In this document: positions 62,015 to 64,000 of the stretch, piece after piece | How positions within the stretch are numbered: position 1 is the stretch's first letter | Layout of the letters: every line of letters begins with the position of its first letter | Origin: Trichosporon coremiiforme | Taxonomy: Eukaryota > Basidiomycota > Tremellomycetes > Trichosporonales > Trichosporonaceae | Reading direction: 5' to 3' | DNA length: 64,000 bases | NCBI GenBank assembly: GCA_039545355.1 | Contig: BCJJ01000015.1 | Span: forward strand, 682,001 to 746,000 | Program-made: the position numbers and the translations under genes | Notes under the pieces: generated by a model | What the model was told of the DNA's origin: nothing | Seen by the model: only the letters and a program-made list of their open reading frames with translations | Databases searched by the model: none

Positions 62015-64000
62015 CTAGGGGCTGGAGCGGTTTTCGCGCGGCGTCGACTGGTCGTCCGTGCCGGCCTGTGACGGCGGCGGCGTCGTATTGCGCGATGGGA
62101 GCTGGGGCACCTCGGGCGCGTTCTGGCCGTCAAAGTTGAAGACGAAGTCGCCGAGACCAGAGACGTTGCTCATGCCCAGCGTCAGGCGGCCGGGGTTGCG
62201 CTCGCCCTCAGTCCGCTCCGTCGGGGCCAGCGCAGCGTCGCCCGCAGCGGCATCCGGCGACTCGCCTGGTGGCACGAATGGGAAGCGGCCGAGGAACGAG
62301 TCAGCGACACTGTGCGACGACGTCGCAGTCACGGGCCGCCGGTTGCTTCCGGCTACTGGCGGATGGCTCGCTGTCCGGTGCGGCTGGTGGTCGCCCGTCT
62401 GCTCGATCGTCGCTGTGGACGAGTTGAAGGGCAGACCAGTCGACGGGATCCGCGTCGTCTGTCCCGGCGCAGGGGGGACGATCGGGAACGAGCCGAGGAG
62501 CGAGTCACTACCCGTCGACTTGAACGACGAGATCGACTGGAAACGGGGGCGGTCGTACTCTGACGGAATGCTCGGCACGGGTGGCTGGTCGTTGGGCGAC
62601 AGGAAGTGGCCGTGCTTGCCGGATCCGTGCGTGGAAACGGACGCACGGTCGTAGGCCAGAGATCCCATGGAGAAGCGCAGATCAGTGGGGCTCGGCTGCG
62701 CGGTCGTGTTGCCGTCGTCGTCGAAACGGCGAGATCCGAGACTGGTCGTGCTCGCCGCGGCGCGACCACCACTGTGAACGTTGCCCCCTCCAAAGGTCGT
62801 CGCGGATCCAGCACCAGGGGAAGCCCCCGCAGCCTGCGGGTCCAGAAGCTCAGACTGATTCGTGAAGGGGTCGGGAGCCGATTCGTAAGTACCCGATTCA
62901 TCGGTGTCCGCGTCGTTCTCAGGGATCGGGCGGACGCCACCTGCACCAAACTGCACGACCTCAGCAGCCTGGAGACGACCGACGTGCACCTGCTGGCGCG
63001 TGATGATCTTGGGCGCGTCGAGATGAAGATCGGCGGTTTGACCAGACATGAACGAAGGGGCGGCAGAGATCGTGGAGTGGATCGAGTCGCGCGAGTTGAT
63101 CGATGTAGCGGAAGAATCACCGTCGGCGATCACGCCCAAGGGCTGGCGCACGGGGTGGAGACGAAGGTCGAGGTCGGGTGAACGGGCAGGGCGGGGCGGA
63201 GGAACGATGCCAGGCTGGCCAGGGCGCGGTCGCCAGAGGTTTTGGCGGGCGAGATCGAGCGTACGAGCCGCTGCAGCCTGCTGAGCGGCCGGATCGGCAG
63301 GCTCATTGCTGCCGCCACGGTGGCTTGCGAGAACCTGCGCAAGCGACTCGTCCATCTGACCAGCAGGGACGTAGTGGATAGGAATGACGTTCGTGGAGTG
63401 GGTGGAGTCGCCGCCGTTAGTGGACATCGAGCGCGAATCCGCGAAGGGATCGCCGGAACCACCGTTGTCTGGGTGATTCGGGTCGGCATTGATAACGCCC
63501 CGCTTGCCGGCGTAGACACGGATGGTCGTCCCGTTTGCATCGTAGTACTCGGCATCGGCGGGAACATTGGGAAGCGGACCGGCTTGGCGCGTCGCCTCGC
63601 GAGCCTCCTTGCCGCCGGCTCCGGCAGCCGCGGCAGCGGCGACAGCGACGCCTCCACCCGAAGTCTGGCTCATGGGCGCCGATTGCCGACGCGTCGACGT
63701 GACGGGTGATGACGGGCCCGACGATCCGGTGGCAATGTGGAACGCCGATGACTCGCCTTTGCGCGCGCGCTCGGCGAGGTCTTCGAGACGGGCGAGGTCG
63801 CGCCTCTGTATAATGGTTAGCCACGGCTCCCTGGCAGGAATGCTGACGCGGTCGAAATCGTCGCCCCCGCACGGCGGGACGGCGATGAGCGACGACCTGT
63901 TACGTACCTTCTTTCGCCTAAGCCACCAGAACAGCAGCACACTGGAAACAATGAGGAATGCACCGATGATGGGTCCAGCAATGACGCCGGGGTTGACACC
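62015..64000 (-). CDS. Opy2-like membrane anchor of the HOG/MAPK pathway, 5' end missing
   Basis: Exons 63908->64000 and 62015-63805; intron 63806-63907 (102 nt, GTACGT ... GGCTAACCATTATACAG, a multiple of three without a stop). The right edge cuts the gene, so the extracellular part is absent. The visible start is one transmembrane helix (GVIAGPIIGAFLIVSSVLLFWWL), then basic RRKK, then the juxtamembrane helix RRDLARLEDLAERARK. The cytoplasmic tail is disordered and includes STNVIPIHYVP, a motif I associate with fungal Opy2. Two matching words, LGSFPIVPP and LGRFPFVPP, occur further on. Opy2 recruits Ste50 to the membrane to activate the HOG and invasive-growth MAP kinases. The identification rests on the layout and these motifs, not on an alignment. 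Confidence 0.65.
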   Translation of the reverse strand, partial: GVNPGVIAGPIIGAFLIVSSVLLFWWLRRKKVRNRSSLIAVPPCGGDDFDRVSIPAREPWLTIIQRRDLARLEDLAERARKGESSAFHIATGSSGPSSPVTSTRRQSAPMSQTSGGGVAVAAAAAAGAGGKEAREATRQAGPLPNVPADAEYYDANGTTIRVYAGKRGVINADPNHPDNGGSGDPFADSRSMSTNGGDSTHSTNVIPIHYVPAGQMDESLAQVLASHRGGSNEPADPAAQQAAAARTLDLARQNLWRPRPGQPGIVPPPRPARSPDLDLRLHPVRQPLGVIADGDSSATSINSRDSIHSTISAAPSFMSGQTADLHLDAPKIITRQQVHVGRLQAAEVVQFGAGGVRPIPENDADTDESGTYESAPDPFTNQSELLDPQAAGASPGAGSATTFGGGNVHSGGRAAASTTSLGSRRFDDDGNTTAQPSPTDLRFSMGSLAYDRASVSTHGSGKHGHFLSPNDQPPVPSIPSEYDRPRFQSISSFKSTGSDSLLGSFPIVPPAPGQTTRIPSTGLPFNSSTATIEQTGDHQPHRTASHPPVAGSNRRPVTATSSHSVADSFLGRFPFVPPGESPDAAAGDAALAPTERTEGERNPGRLTLGMSNVSGLGDFVFNFDGQNAPEVPQLPSRNTTPPPSQAGTDDQSTPRENRSSP

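Overview
This window is nuclear DNA of a GC-rich basidiomycetous yeast. It is most likely a tremellomycete of the Trichosporonales type (Cutaneotrichosporon, Trichosporon, Apiotrichum), but the genus is inference. Genes are split by very short introns, many of 33-65 nt. Donors are GTGAGT, GTAAGT or GTACGT. The branch motif CTAAC or CTGAC lies only a few bases before a CAG or TAG acceptor. The gene set is fungal and eukaryotic: the DASH subunit Spc19, a cullin-1, Cwc15, DcpS, CreC, an Opy2-like HOG anchor and an intron-bearing tRNA-Leu. I see no operon, phage, plasmid, CRISPR array or transposon.

Layout, left to right. From 1 to 10 kb, all on the minus strand: the 5' part of an FxFG nucleoporin with an N-terminal membrane segment (POM121-like layout), a pirin, a small SANT/Myb-like gene carrying two perfect hairpins, a cytochrome b5-acyl-CoA dehydrogenase fusion, and a class C beta-lactamase-family hydrolase. 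From 11 to 14.4 kb: a Baeyer-Villiger-type flavin monooxygenase (plus) converges on a secreted M28 aminopeptidase (minus). From 17.7 to 26.1 kb: a Q/N-rich glycine-zipper protein, dipeptidyl peptidase III with a GAAGAAGTG repeat inside an intron, tRNA-Leu(AAG), and the scavenger decapping enzyme DcpS. A gene-poor stretch with short tandem repeats runs from 26.1 to 30.2 kb.

From 30 to 47 kb: an Ecl1-type zinc-motif protein, a CASTOR-like ACT-domain protein (candidate amino-acid sensor of the TORC1 pathway), Spc19, and a 2375-residue BEACH-WD40 protein ending in a FYVE-like finger. From 47.7 to 64 kb: a secreted protein with six 11-residue repeats and a GPI-like tail, a secreted purple acid phosphatase with a His/Asn/Gly-rich tail, the CreC/WDR20 protein, cullin-1 with a 16-nt microexon, Cwc15 with a 13-nt last exon, an unidentified probable mitochondrial protein, and an Opy2-like membrane anchor cut by the right edge.

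The genes do not form one pathway. Themes that recur are nutrient and stress sensing (CASTOR-like, CreC, Opy2, Ecl1-like, acid phosphatase), ubiquitin-linked regulation (cullin-1, and CreC as partner of a deubiquitinase) and RNA metabolism (Cwc15, DcpS). The observations most worth following up are the membrane-anchored FG nucleoporin, the CASTOR-like protein, the hairpin-bearing SANT gene, the 11-mer repeat surface protein, and introns that leave the reading frame open when retained. All splice models were read by eye from splice motifs, frame continuity and family similarity. No alignment or transcript data were available.
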